In this document: positions 1-8,137 of the stretch, one piece after another
How positions within the stretch are numbered: position 1 is the stretch's first letter
How the letters are laid out: every line of letters starts with the position of its first letter
Program-made: the position numbers and the translations under genes
Assembly: GCA_024688095.1 (NCBI GenBank)
Contig: JAILEJ010000251.1
Span: forward strand, 1 to 18,400
Direction of reading: 5' to 3'
Origin: Butyrivibrio sp.
GTDB lineage: Bacteria; Bacillota; Clostridia; Lachnospirales; Lachnospiraceae
Length of the DNA stretch: 18,400 nt
Notes under the pieces: model-generated
Told to the model about the DNA's origin: nothing
The model's database searches: none
The model's input: the letters and a program-made list of their open reading frames with translations, nothing else

Positions 1-3000
1 TTGCTTGCAGGCATGGTAGAAGGCGCTGAACCAGCATCACCATAATTCCATCCAATGAAACTATAACCTGTATGTGTAGGCTTAGCATATTCAGTAAATG
101 GCTGACCATAATAGAATGTATCCACATGGCTTTGCGTAGATTTATCATAATCAGTGTATGTGTAAGTCATAGTATAGCTAAGAAGGTTATAGTATACATT
201 AAGCTCCATATCATCTTCGGATACGGTTATACTTGACTCATATGATATGCCATCACCAAGTGCCGGTGTCTGTGTAAGTTCATATCCGGCTTTTTCAAGC
301 TGTATAGCTGCAGCATCATAACTTACAGTCGTATTATAAGAGCATGAAAATGTTGCTGTACTATCTGAATCAAGTTCATAACTTAGTACAACATTTCCAT
401 CATCATCTGTAACTACTGTTCCATCTTCATTCAGACTGAATTTCTGATAATAGTAGTTAACTTTATAGTTATATTTCTTATTGGTCCAGCCTGCCTTTAA
501 TGTGACAGATTCATTTTTTACATATGATGCTCCATCAGGAAGAATTGAACTTCCGGCAGTCCAGTTAGTAAATGCATAACCGGCTTTCTTAAATGTATTT
601 GCTGGAATGACCACTGTACTATCTTTTAATTTAAAGATTGTACTCATTTCGCCTGTTGCTGCATCATCATTTTTGTCAAAAGAAATCTCATATACTGTAA
701 TAGGGGTTCCACTATATCTGATATTTCCACCAATATCTTTGAAAGCAAGATAATAATTGCCTTTTTCTGTAAGCTGCATACTTGTAGTGCAGCTTGTAGC
801 AGGACGACCACTTATATATGGAATCTCTGTCCAATTATCATCTGTGATATATGTTGACCAGTTTTCATCTGTGATACTTGTTCCTGCATCAACTTTAACA
901 AGCTTATATCCTGCAAGACCAAGAGCATCACTTATTGAAATATCTGCCTGAACATATGAATAGTCACTTGCCTGGCTGCCACTATAGCTTTCGCATACAG
1001 GTGCTGAATCTGCAGACTTAACAACAAGAGAAGCGTCTACTTTGCTTGTCAGCTGGCTGTTTGAAAAATAAACCGTATAATAACCGTTTGAAGAGTAAGC
1101 ACCTTTAGAAAGCCCTGCAGAACCAGTGGTGTAATTAAATACAGAGCCGTCATCATCATTTTCATATCCTGTATTAAAAGAAACATCAGCTCTTACTGAT
1201 TGTCCCTGAAGAAGATAGGTTACAGTATCATCTTCATCTTCTCCATTTAGAACATTTGTTGTAAACAGGATGCTTGCTATTCCTTCATCTCCGCCTGCTT
1301 TTGTAAGTGTAAGCTTAGCTGTGTACTTTTCAGAAATCATTTCTGATGCAGTACCTTCTGCATAATTGTTATACATTCCGGCTGCATCTTCTATTATTAC
1401 TGCAGTGATTGTTGCACTATAAGCCGCTGCTGACTTATTTGAAACTGTATCAGCAAGAATAATATCTTTTACATCATAGTATGTATCACTTGTTGTAATA
1501 GGGTCACCAAGAGTAGCTCCATCTCTATAGAGCTGTACCTTGTACTCAATATTAAGTCCGTCTCTTGTAATTGCAACCCACTCAAGTCTTCCTACAGTAC
1601 TACTGCTCCACTTAAGAGATGTAATCTGTGGAAGTGGTGCCTTCGTTATACTAAGTGTTCCTTTATTTACAATGATGTCATAGTTTGAAGCATCAGTTGC
1701 AGAAGTAAGAACATACTGAATATCATTAGTAACACTTCCTTCTGCTACAGTTGTAACTGATCCTGAAACTGTTACTGAATGAAATCCCTGTCCTTCTGCA
1801 AAGCCATCACCATCTTCTGTATAATTTCCCGATGTATGAGTATTACCATCATATGGCCAACTTGCTGTATCTGATGTAAGTGTGATCTGTCTTTTGCTTA
1901 TCTCAAAAACTACAGGCTCAGCTATCATTTCAGTATAATTTGTCGTTGCAGAAATAACGCCCCATACATAATAGGTTCCGGCATTTGTAGGCATTACCTG
2001 AGTTGCTCCGGATTTATCTGCAGCATCAAAATTCTCTTCTGATCCTTTTGCAAGATAATAATATGTAACTGAAGCATTTTCTCTTATATCAGAAACTCCA
2101 ACTGATAAATTATCAGGGGTCTCACCGTATTTCCATGAAGTTGATGAAATAGTTGTCTGGGAGCTATAAGAAGCTGTAGTTATCGCAAATGTCTTTCCAC
2201 TAAATGTACCTGAAAAGTTTCCTTTAAAGGTAATTATTACTTTAGCTGAAGATCCAACATTTACATTGTTCTCATAGCTTACTTCATAATCATCTGATGT
2301 AAGCTCAATAGTGCTATCATTTGCTGTAAGCGTAACAGCTGATACCTGAGGTTCTATAGCACTTCCAGTATATGTATATGACTCTGTTTCTGATGTTTCA
2401 TCAGGAGTAAGAGTTACATTTACTCTAACATTTTCATCTACTGTAAGAGCAGTAACTGTAAGAGTTCCAGATGTAACAGTAAGCTCATAATTATCAACGC
2501 TAAGTCCCTCTGCAGTAATAGGGTATTCTCCTACATTACTGTTTGTGCCTCCATCATTAGAATATGCACATGATAATTTATTTGAATATTCTGCACCAAG
2601 TACAGATTCTAAAGTGTCTCCACCTGTAAGCCCTGTTGTACTGTCTGGTGTCTGTGCACTAATTGTATATGAAGGAGCAGCACTTCTATAGACAATAGTC
2701 TGATTGTCTATAGTTAATGACAATGGTCTCTTATCTATAACAACATGTGCAACTGAAGATTCTGTTTCATAAGTATCATTTCCTTCAGTTATACTTGCAA
2801 CTGCCTTATAATATCCGCTATCAGATACATTTTTTACTGAAAGTGTTCCATTTGCTCCGCCTTCAACTGCTGAATATGTACCTGTCTCAGTCTCTGATCT
2901 ATACCATGTCCAGTTAACAGATGAATAGCTGTCACTGTCAGCAAGCTCAACTGAAAGATCAATAGACGTACCATCATATGTTTTTGTATATTCTGCACTT

Positions 3001-4754
3001 AAATCAGTTGTAAATGAAACACCTGTAAGTGTCCATTTTGCGTAATAATTATTATCTGCTCCAGCCTGAAGATCTACAGATGTATCTGCATTCACAGCTT
3101 CTCCGGAATAGTTCTCATTATCATAATAACCACCAAAAGTAAACTTCGATCTGCTTGTAGATGGAAGTTTAACATTCGGAGTATCTGAGCCTGATCTAGC
3201 AATATATTTTACATATTCTGTCAGAGTCTCATTTTCATAGTATTTATTTAAGACTACCTTTGTTACGGAAATGGATGCATCAGAACGTGCGGTATTACCT
3301 GATGCATCTTTTACGTAAAGATAATAAATACCTGCATCGAGTTCACTATAATCTTTTGAAAGAGATATTCCTGCATCTCCTTTTACAGGTGCAGAAGGAA
3401 CAGTTGTCCATTCTGAAGCCGATACACCTGATGCGCTATCACTTGTTGACAATGCATAAGATGATATTCCTGAGCCACTGCCGTCATTAGCCTTTATAGA
3501 CAGATTATCACCGGAAATATCATAGCCAGTAATAACAGGTGCGATGCTGTCTGTAATTTTGAGCTTAAAATTATAAGAATTAATTTCATCAGGTGTTAAT
3601 ATGACATCTTCACCTGGTACATTAAAATATAAATAATATTCACCAACATCAGGCATTCCCTCCCATGAAATACCCGATCCGGATAGTTCTGAAACAGACG
3701 AAGCATATATAACTTCTACGTCAGAATCATAATCTGCTGATTCTGTCTCAGAGGTAATAACCTTAGCAGAAAAAGCTACAGATGCATCATAAGATACCTC
3801 ATACCAGCCATCTGAATCTCCTTTTGGCAGTTCATCCCCATTTACATACAAAACATACTGAGGATAGTCAGAAGATGTTGAGCCAAAAAGTCCAACAAGG
3901 CCAAGCTCTTCTTCCTCTTCTTCCCACTGTGCATACAAAGTGATTCCGCCTTCAGGCATTGTTATCTGTGAACCTTCAGTATATTCTGTTCCTGTTCCAT
4001 CAGATTCTGTATTCCATGAAATAAAACTGTATCCATCATATGTAAGTTTGCAGCTGCTAACAGTTATAGTTGCCCCAACAGCTGCAGATACATTATCCAT
4101 ACTTCCAGAGCCACCATTTGCATCATAAACAAGAACTACTGTCTCTTCGGCAGTACTGTTTTCGGATGTCTCATCCTGTGATGCATCTTGTGCCTGTGTT
4201 TCCTCTGAGCCTGTTGATTCTTCTGTTACTTTTTCTGTAACATTTTCTTCCTGAGCTTCTGAATTATCACTCTGTGACTGTTCTGATTCTGTAGTACCAC
4301 TTACTGACTGCTCATCTGCCACAGGTTCTTCTGTACCATCAGCAGTATCATTTGCATCTGCTATATTATCAATAGTTTCCTCTGCATCCCCAGCTGTATT
4401 ACCATCTTCGTTGCCTGGAGCTTCTGTCCCTGAATTTTCAGAATTATCTCCTGTAGCTTCCTCTATTATTTCTTCCCCGGTGCTACTCTGCAAATTTTCA
4501 TCACTTCCGGAGCCAGAGCCGCTCTCATCAGTTGCAGACTCAGTTCCTGCCTCGCTTTCAATTTCACCGTCTCCTGAAGTATCCTCAATTGACGATTCCA
4601 ATGTAGAAGCATCTATTGCAACTGTATTTTCTTCTCCGGCAATTCCGGTAAATCCTGTACTTGTAAACATAACAACAAACGCCAGTATTGATGACATTAC
4701 TCGCGTTTGTATTTTCCCTAACTTAAATATAAATCTATCTGAACTCTTCCTCAT
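1..4754 (-). CDS. Giant secreted multi-repeat surface protein (InlB B-type and MBG/YDG repeats), 3' end outside window
   Basis: The frame is open from the ATG at 4754 to the left edge, at least 1584 codons with no stop. GAGGA lies 6 bases before the start. Residues 1-40 form a signal peptide: a basic start, then MSSILAFVVMFTSTGF. Residues 41-203 are a low-complexity acidic linker rich in Ser, Thr and Glu. Visible modules are: InlB B-type (Listeria-Bacteroides) repeat 204-277, ending LYAQWE and followed by a Glu run; Ig/E-set-like 285-500; a second InlB-type repeat 503-575 ending YYAKW; a YDG/Ig-like module 578-678; an MBG_2-type domain 673-768 (DNYELTVTSGTLTVT); a YTGSAIEP-type module 788-861; another MBG/YDG pair 868-1038 with PYDGNTH; a fibronectin-like module near 1038-1118; InlB-type 1355-1424; a MucBP-like stretch 1425-1524; and a further InlB-type repeat at the edge. 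These modules are known from adhesins and cell-wall proteins. The anchor (LPXTG, SLH or CW_binding) would be beyond the window. The ligand is unknown. Confidence 0.9.
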   Translation of the reverse strand, partial: MRKSSDRFIFKLGKIQTRVMSSILAFVVMFTSTGFTGIAGEENTVAIDASTLESSIEDTSGDGEIESEAGTESATDESGSGSGSDENLQSSTGEEIIEEATGDNSENSGTEAPGNEDGNTAGDAEETIDNIADANDTADGTEEPVADEQSVSGTTESEQSQSDNSEAQEENVTEKVTEESTGSEETQAQDASQDETSENSTAEETVVLVYDANGGSGSMDNVSAAVGATITVSSCKLTYDGYSFISWNTESDGTGTEYTEGSQITMPEGGITLYAQWEEEEEELGLVGLFGSTSSDYPQYVLYVNGDELPKGDSDGWYEVSYDASVAFSAKVITSETESADYDSDVEVIYASSVSELSGSGISWEGMPDVGEYYLYFNVPGEDVILTPDEINSYNFKLKITDSIAPVITGYDISGDNLSIKANDGSGSGISSYALSTSDSASGVSASEWTTVPSAPVKGDAGISLSKDYSELDAGIYYLYVKDASGNTARSDASISVTKVVLNKYYENETLTEYVKYIARSGSDTPNVKLPSTSRSKFTFGGYYDNENYSGEAVNADTSVDLQAGADNNYYAKWTLTGVSFTTDLSAEYTKTYDGTSIDLSVELADSDSYSSVNWTWYRSETETGTYSAVEGGANGTLSVKNVSDSGYYKAVASITEGNDTYETESSVAHVVIDKRPLSLTIDNQTIVYRSAAPSYTISAQTPDSTTGLTGGDTLESVLGAEYSNKLSCAYSNDGGTNSNVGEYPITAEGLSVDNYELTVTSGTLTVTALTVDENVRVNVTLTPDETSETESYTYTGSAIEPQVSAVTLTANDSTIELTSDDYEVSYENNVNVGSSAKVIITFKGNFSGTFSGKTFAITTASYSSQTTISSTSWKYGETPDNLSVGVSDIRENASVTYYYLAKGSEENFDAADKSGATQVMPTNAGTYYVWGVISATTNYTEMIAEPVVFEISKRQITLTSDTASWPYDGNTHTSGNYTEDGDGFAEGQGFHSVTVSGSVTTVAEGSVTNDIQYVLTSATDASNYDIIVNKGTLSITKAPLPQITSLKWSSSTVGRLEWVAITRDGLNIEYKVQLYRDGATLGDPITTSDTYYDVKDIILADTVSNKSAAAYSATITAVIIEDAAGMYNNYAEGTASEMISEKYTAKLTLTKAGGDEGIASILFTTNVLNGEDEDDTVTYLLQGQSVRADVSFNTGYENDDDGSVFNYTTGSAGLSKGAYSSNGYYTVYFSNSQLTSKVDASLVVKSADSAPVCESYSGSQASDYSYVQADISISDALGLAGYKLVKVDAGTSITDENWSTYITDDNWTEIPYISGRPATSCTTSMQLTEKGNYYLAFKDIGGNIRYSGTPITVYEISFDKNDDAATGEMSTIFKLKDSTVVIPANTFKKAGYAFTNWTAGSSILPDGASYVKNESVTLKAGWTNKKYNYKVNYYYQKFSLNEDGTVVTDDDGNVVLSYELDSDSTATFSCSYNTTVSYDAAAIQLEKAGYELTQTPALGDGISYESSITVSEDDMELNVYYNLLSYTMTYTYTDYDKSTQSHVDTFYYGQPFTEYAKPTHTGYSFIGWNYGDAGSAPSTMPAS

Positions 4755-4790
4755 TTTTTCCTCTTACATTCCTTTGTAAAAAACAACAAA

Positions 4791-4843
4791 AAAAAGATTA
4801 TAAAAAATTCTCATATTTTGCAAGACTTTTCTATAATCTTTTT
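4791..4843. repeat. Perfect 12-bp A/T-rich inverted repeat upstream of the surface-protein gene
   Basis: AAAAAGATTATA at 4791-4802 is the exact reverse complement of TATAATCTTTTT at 4832-4843, with a 29-base spacer. On the minus strand the second arm runs into a tract of eight T, so the element could act as a weak terminator after the response regulator gene. The same arm also contains the TATAAT of the presumed surface-protein promoter, so it could equally be an operator. The stem has a single G-C pair and the loop is long, so RNA folding would be weak. Confidence 0.6.
4797..4823 (-). promoter_or_regulatory. Candidate sigma-A promoter of the surface-protein gene
   Basis: On the minus strand a perfect TATAAT (4797-4802) lies downstream of TTGCAA (4818-4823), but the spacing is only 15 bases, shorter than the usual 17. 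Transcription would start near 4790, giving a leader of about 35 bases with the AGAGGA ribosome site. The rest of the gap 4755-4911 is A/T-rich; apart from the inverted repeat I see nothing else in it. Confidence 0.4.
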
Positions 4844-4911
4844 ATCATTATGATTATTACAACACTATTACAAAAAAACGGGTAAGCGATCATTTTATAT
4901 AAGTTTAATTC

Positions 4912-5709
4912 TTATTTCTCTATCTCTTTACTGATATATCCAACTCTCTTATATGACCAGTTATACTGGCTCATGTACTCACCGGTAAACTCTGCCATAG
5001 CCTTGGGGTCTTTATTTATTGCCATATAGTAATCACAGGAAAACTTTGTTGTATCAACCGCGTAGCTGTCTCTGCTTTGAACAAATATATATTCGCAACA
5101 GGCTTTTTCCAGCGAATTTTTCAAATCGTGTACTATCTGTGCAAAATATTTTCTCTGCTTATCTTCATCCACTGCATCATCTTCCCATAATACAGCTCTA
5201 ATCTCCGCATTACTTGCAGATGATCCTCTTCTGTCTACAAGATAAGCAAGCATTTCTTTGGATTTGCTTCTTCCAAACTTAACTGCCTCTCCGTTACAAA
5301 AAATCTCGAAATTACCAAAGCACTGAACATGCACCCCATCCACGCTATCACCAACAGGATTTCTCAAATTATTAAGAGCATCTCTTACATCGTCATCCAT
5401 TGCAGGCTTTAGAAGATAGCCACTTGCCCAGAGTTTAAAAGCATCAACTGCGTACTTGGGATATGCAGTAACAATTATTATATTTATCATTGGCCGTATC
5501 TCTTTAAGTTCTTTTGCCAGAGACAGACCATTTCTGTCAGGCATATTTATATCAAGAAAGGCGACATCAAAAGCAATCTGGCCACATAAATCCACTGCCT
5601 CATCTGAAGTCTCTGAAGTCTGTATATTGGCATTTGGCTCAACTCTTTTTATTATCCTTACGAGGTCTTTTATAGCAGAACGCTCGTCATCTACAACTAA
5701 AATATTCAT
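4912..5709 (-). CDS. Response regulator, REC plus winged-helix (SARP/BTAD-type) output
   Basis: This is a cytoplasmic DNA-binding partner of the sensor kinase encoded just upstream. I start it at 5709 (MNILVVDDE), 265 residues, because AAGGTGAT sits 5 bases before that ATG; an in-frame ATG five codons earlier (5724) lies upstream of that site. The receiver domain (about 1-118) has all key residues: D7 and D8, phospho-acceptor D53 in FLDINMPDRNG, T81 in IVTAY and K101 in LLKP. From about 128 (VHVQCFGNFEIFCNG) follows the winged-helix opening typical of the SARP/BTAD regulators grouped in COG3947, with FGRSKSKEMLAYLVDRRG and the helix near ALWEDD. Only about 50 residues remain after the winged helix, so the BTAD repeat is short or vestigial. 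Target genes are unknown; the sugar operon and the surface protein are the nearest candidates. Confidence 0.9.
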   Translation of the reverse strand: MNILVVDDERSAIKDLVRIIKRVEPNANIQTSETSDEAVDLCGQIAFDVAFLDINMPDRNGLSLAKELKEIRPMINIIIVTAYPKYAVDAFKLWASGYLLKPAMDDDVRDALNNLRNPVGDSVDGVHVQCFGNFEIFCNGEAVKFGRSKSKEMLAYLVDRRGSSASNAEIRAVLWEDDAVDEDKQRKYFAQIVHDLKNSLEKACCEYIFVQSRDSYAVDTTKFSCDYYMAINKDPKAMAEFTGEYMSQYNWSYKRVGYISKEIEK

Positions 5710-5776
5710 ACAGATCACCTTCATAGGTAATTTTTAATTACTTCTTATATTAATGTTTTTATTATACTATAAACCT

Positions 5777-5802
5777 CCCCAAAGGGCTTCGCCAGAATGG
5801 GG
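5777..5802. other. Small stem-loop between kinase and regulator genes
   Basis: CCCCA (5777-5781) pairs with TGGGG (5798-5802), and an inner GGC/GCC stem encloses three bases. It lies in the 123-base gap between the kinase stop and the regulator start. On the minus strand it is followed by AGG and then TTTATAGTATAAT, not by a clean U-tract, so it is a poor terminator. The TATAAT at 5761-5766 could be a -10 box for separate transcription of the regulator, but no convincing -35 box is visible. Confidence 0.35.
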
Positions 5803-5832
5803 ATTCTTGCCTATAATCCATATGAAAAACAA

Positions 5833-7182
5833 TTAAACAGGAATCCTTATCGTAACCTTTGTCCCTTTATCTATGATGCTTGTAATTTCCATCTTTCCAC
5901 TACTCATAAGCTCAAGCCTTTTCTCTACATTATCAAGACCTATATGTTTATGCTGAATATCATCAAAGCTTTCCTGTAATTCTTTATTTTTTAGAATATT
6001 TACATCAAAGCCTATTCCATCATCTTCAACTTCAATTACATGATAAGCTTCATCTTTATAGCTTTTAATTGCAAGAGACCCCTGGCCATCCTTTCTCTTT
6101 CTGATTCCATGGACAATGGCATTTTCAACAACTGTCTGAACCGTAAATGGCGGCAGCTTAAAATCCATATCCTGAATATCCATATTGATGCTGATTTTGT
6201 TTCCAAATCTCTCTTTACATAAATAGAGATAATTTTCTACAATTCCCATTTCTCTGGATAATGGAACACTCTCACTTTCTGAAAAAAGATCTACTGAATT
6301 TCTCAGAAAAGCCGTAAAGCTGTTAAGTATTTCTTCTGCCTTATCAGGTTCGTCGAGATAAGACCTCAACATTGTTAATGTATTGAAAATAAAATGTGGA
6401 TGAATCTGACTATGATATAATTTAACTTTTTCCCTGTTAAGCTCGACTTCCTTTTCCAATAATCTGATTTTTTCCTGATCAAGTTTTCTCTCTTCATCAT
6501 TCATAATTATTGAGTTATCAACAAAGTACGAAATACACAAAAAGACTACGCTAATTGTTATCGCCAGATTATAAATTGAAATACCATAATGATTTATTTG
6601 GAATATCATTGCAAATATAGGCATTATTTCAAAACATATAAAAGCAATCCCTTGAATAGGTCTAAGATTTTTGAAATTCATAATAGTTTCTATAAAGATT
6701 ACAGACATACCGGTGAGTGCAATAAATATCATAATCCAATGGCTGCCCAGTCTGTAATATCTGTTTGATTCATCAAAAGCATAATAGAATTTCCATATCC
6801 GTGAACATATAAGAAGTATTATTCCTATAAGCTGAGTAACCCCTACAATACTGACAAATTTATAATCAAATCTTCCCGTATTAAGGGTAATTACTTTATT
6901 CAAAAAAACTGCCGCCTCAATTACAAGAAAATAGCCACATAAAAAAACAACAAAATTTGTAACCCTGACCATTACATGTCCGGTTGAAGAAGCATTTCCT
7001 CTATAAAAATATGCCAGTGACTCACTTATATTAAGCACAACGGTTGTAGCCATAATCTCAACCATTGTTAATTTCTTACTTTTGTCATGGCTTTTTGTCA
7101 GAAACACAATAATTATTGCAAAACTGCAGAAAATTGCAGCCCACGCTTCAAAAGCTATATGCATCATCTGAATCTGCGTCAT
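5833..7182 (-). CDS. Seven-helix membrane sensor histidine kinase, LytS/YehU-type (His_kinase PF06580)
   Basis: This 449-residue sensor autophosphorylates and passes phosphate to the regulator encoded 123 bases downstream. The first half is membrane: seven hydrophobic segments near 8-28, 40-60, 72-94, 108-127, 148-167, 177-195 and 203-222, with no large outer domain, so a ligand would bind within the bundle or at the membrane. A charged helix (228-256, coiled-coil-like) leads to the H-box SQIHPHFIFNTL, whose acceptor is H263 by analogy to the family's QINPHFLFN; His replaces the usual Asn at 261. The ATPase part has the N-box VVENAIVHG (E353, N354), DDGIGFD at 387-393 and HIGLDNVEKRL at 413-423. 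GAGGG lies 6-7 bases before the start. The gene follows the ABC operon but is separated from it by a strong terminator. The stimulus is not known. Confidence 0.92.
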   Translation of the reverse strand: MTQIQMMHIAFEAWAAIFCSFAIIIVFLTKSHDKSKKLTMVEIMATTVVLNISESLAYFYRGNASSTGHVMVRVTNFVVFLCGYFLVIEAAVFLNKVITLNTGRFDYKFVSIVGVTQLIGIILLICSRIWKFYYAFDESNRYYRLGSHWIMIFIALTGMSVIFIETIMNFKNLRPIQGIAFICFEIMPIFAMIFQINHYGISIYNLAITISVVFLCISYFVDNSIIMNDEERKLDQEKIRLLEKEVELNREKVKLYHSQIHPHFIFNTLTMLRSYLDEPDKAEEILNSFTAFLRNSVDLFSESESVPLSREMGIVENYLYLCKERFGNKISINMDIQDMDFKLPPFTVQTVVENAIVHGIRKRKDGQGSLAIKSYKDEAYHVIEVEDDGIGFDVNILKNKELQESFDDIQHKHIGLDNVEKRLELMSSGKMEITSIIDKGTKVTIRIPV

Positions 7183-7203
7183 ATTATTCCCTCATAAGAA
7201 ACG

Positions 7204-7219
7204 TGCGTCACTAGACGCA
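7204..7219. other. Stem-loop directly before the kinase ribosome site
   Basis: TGCGTC (7204-7209) and GACGCA (7214-7219) form a perfect 6-bp GC-rich stem with a 4-base loop. It lies between the upstream terminator and the kinase start, ending about 8 bases before the GAGGGA ribosome site. In read-through RNA it would be a second hairpin in tandem. It could tune translation of the kinase or back up the terminator; neither is shown. Confidence 0.5.
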
Positions 7220-7221
7220 TT

Positions 7222-7259
7222 AGAAATTAAAGCCCCACCTATTAATTTAGGCAGGGCTT
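7222..7259 (-). terminator. Intrinsic terminator of the ABC transporter operon
   Basis: On the minus strand AAGCCCTGCCTA pairs with TAGGTGGGGCTT, a 12-bp stem with a 6-base loop (7230-7259), followed by TTAATTTCT. Two of the pairs are G-U in minus-strand RNA but would be A-C mismatches in plus-strand RNA, which fits use on the minus strand. It lies 19 bases after the second permease stop. Confidence 0.85.
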
Positions 7260-7278
7260 ATATTGTTATACCTTTATT

Positions 7279-8127
7279 TTATTCTTTTACGCCTCCAAGA
7301 GCAACACCGGCAATAATAAATCTTGATAAAAACAGATATGCAACAATAATCGGAACAATTGCAACTGTAATCATCATGTATACTTTTCCCATATCAAAGT
7401 TCATGTAATCAGCACCACGAAGTGTAGCGATCAAAATCGGTACTGTTGCTTTATCCTTTGACTGAATAATAAGAGCAGGAACAAAATAATTATTCCAGGA
7501 ACCTACAAATGTAAATATAGCCTGAACCGCTATAGCAGGTTTCATAATCGGGAAAATAATTGTATTAAAAGTCTTGAACTCGCTGCATCCGTCTATTCTT
7601 GCAGCCTCTACAAGTGAAAGCTGTAAATTTGACTGTAAATAACTGTACATAAAGTAAAATACAGCCGGACTTGCAATAGATGGCAGGATAAGCGGTATAA
7701 GACTGTCATACAATCCCATATTTGTAATAAGTCTCAGGAAACCTAAAGCTGTAACCTGTGTAGGCATTACAAGTATTACCATAATAAATGTAAATGCAGC
7801 CTTTTTTAGTTTAAAATCATAGACATATAATCCATATGCAGTAAGTGCTGAAAAATATGTACAGAGCAAAGCGCAAAGTGATGATACTATTACACTGTTC
7901 ATTATGCCTCTTAACATAGGAAATGTTCCATCATTTGCTACTGCTTTAAAGTTTGCACCTGTATATGTCCCCGGAACAGCGCTAAAACCTTTTTGAAGCT
8001 CTGCATGCGAATGTGTTGAATTTATGATCAATATATAGAAGAAAAACAAACACATAAATGAGAGAACAATAAGAAGCATATGTGCGATAAAACTTCTTGT
8101 TACGCCCTTATAATCTTTTTTAATCAT
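7279..8127 (-). CDS. Carbohydrate ABC transporter permease, MalG-type
   Basis: This 282-residue inner-membrane permease forms the translocation channel with the permease encoded just upstream. It has an N-terminal membrane helix (about 15-36), an outer loop, then five further helices. The cytoplasmic EAA loop that docks the ATPase is clear at 173-193: EAARIDGCSEFKTFNTIIFP. The C-terminus ends GGVKE, typical of MalG-like sugar permeases (BPD_transp_1). AAGGTGA lies 5 bases before the ATG and overlaps the stop of the preceding permease; the intergenic gap is 10 bases, so the two are translationally coupled. It is the last gene of the transport operon. No ATPase gene is present in the window; in Firmicutes such transporters commonly share an MsmK-type ATPase encoded elsewhere. 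Confidence 0.95.
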   Translation of the reverse strand: MIKKDYKGVTRSFIAHMLLIVLSFMCLFFFYILIINSTHSHAELQKGFSAVPGTYTGANFKAVANDGTFPMLRGIMNSVIVSSLCALLCTYFSALTAYGLYVYDFKLKKAAFTFIMVILVMPTQVTALGFLRLITNMGLYDSLIPLILPSIASPAVFYFMYSYLQSNLQLSLVEAARIDGCSEFKTFNTIIFPIMKPAIAVQAIFTFVGSWNNYFVPALIIQSKDKATVPILIATLRGADYMNFDMGKVYMMITVAIVPIIVAYLFLSRFIIAGVALGGVKE

Positions 8128-8137
8128 CTACTTCACC

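Noticed and set aside
1..4754. CRISPR array or tandem DNA repeats behind the repetitive protein
   Set aside because: The modules are similar only as proteins; I see no regularly spaced identical DNA repeats.
4755..4769. An ATG followed at once by TAA upstream of the surface-protein start, possible start-stop regulation
   Set aside because: The nearby AAAGGA abuts that ATG with no spacing, so initiation there is unlikely; the arrangement is expected by chance in A-rich leader DNA.
4411..4779. A 122-codon plus-strand open frame
   Set aside because: It is antisense to the Ser/Thr/Glu-rich linker of the surface protein; its composition mirrors that bias and it shows no ribosome site or recognisable domain.
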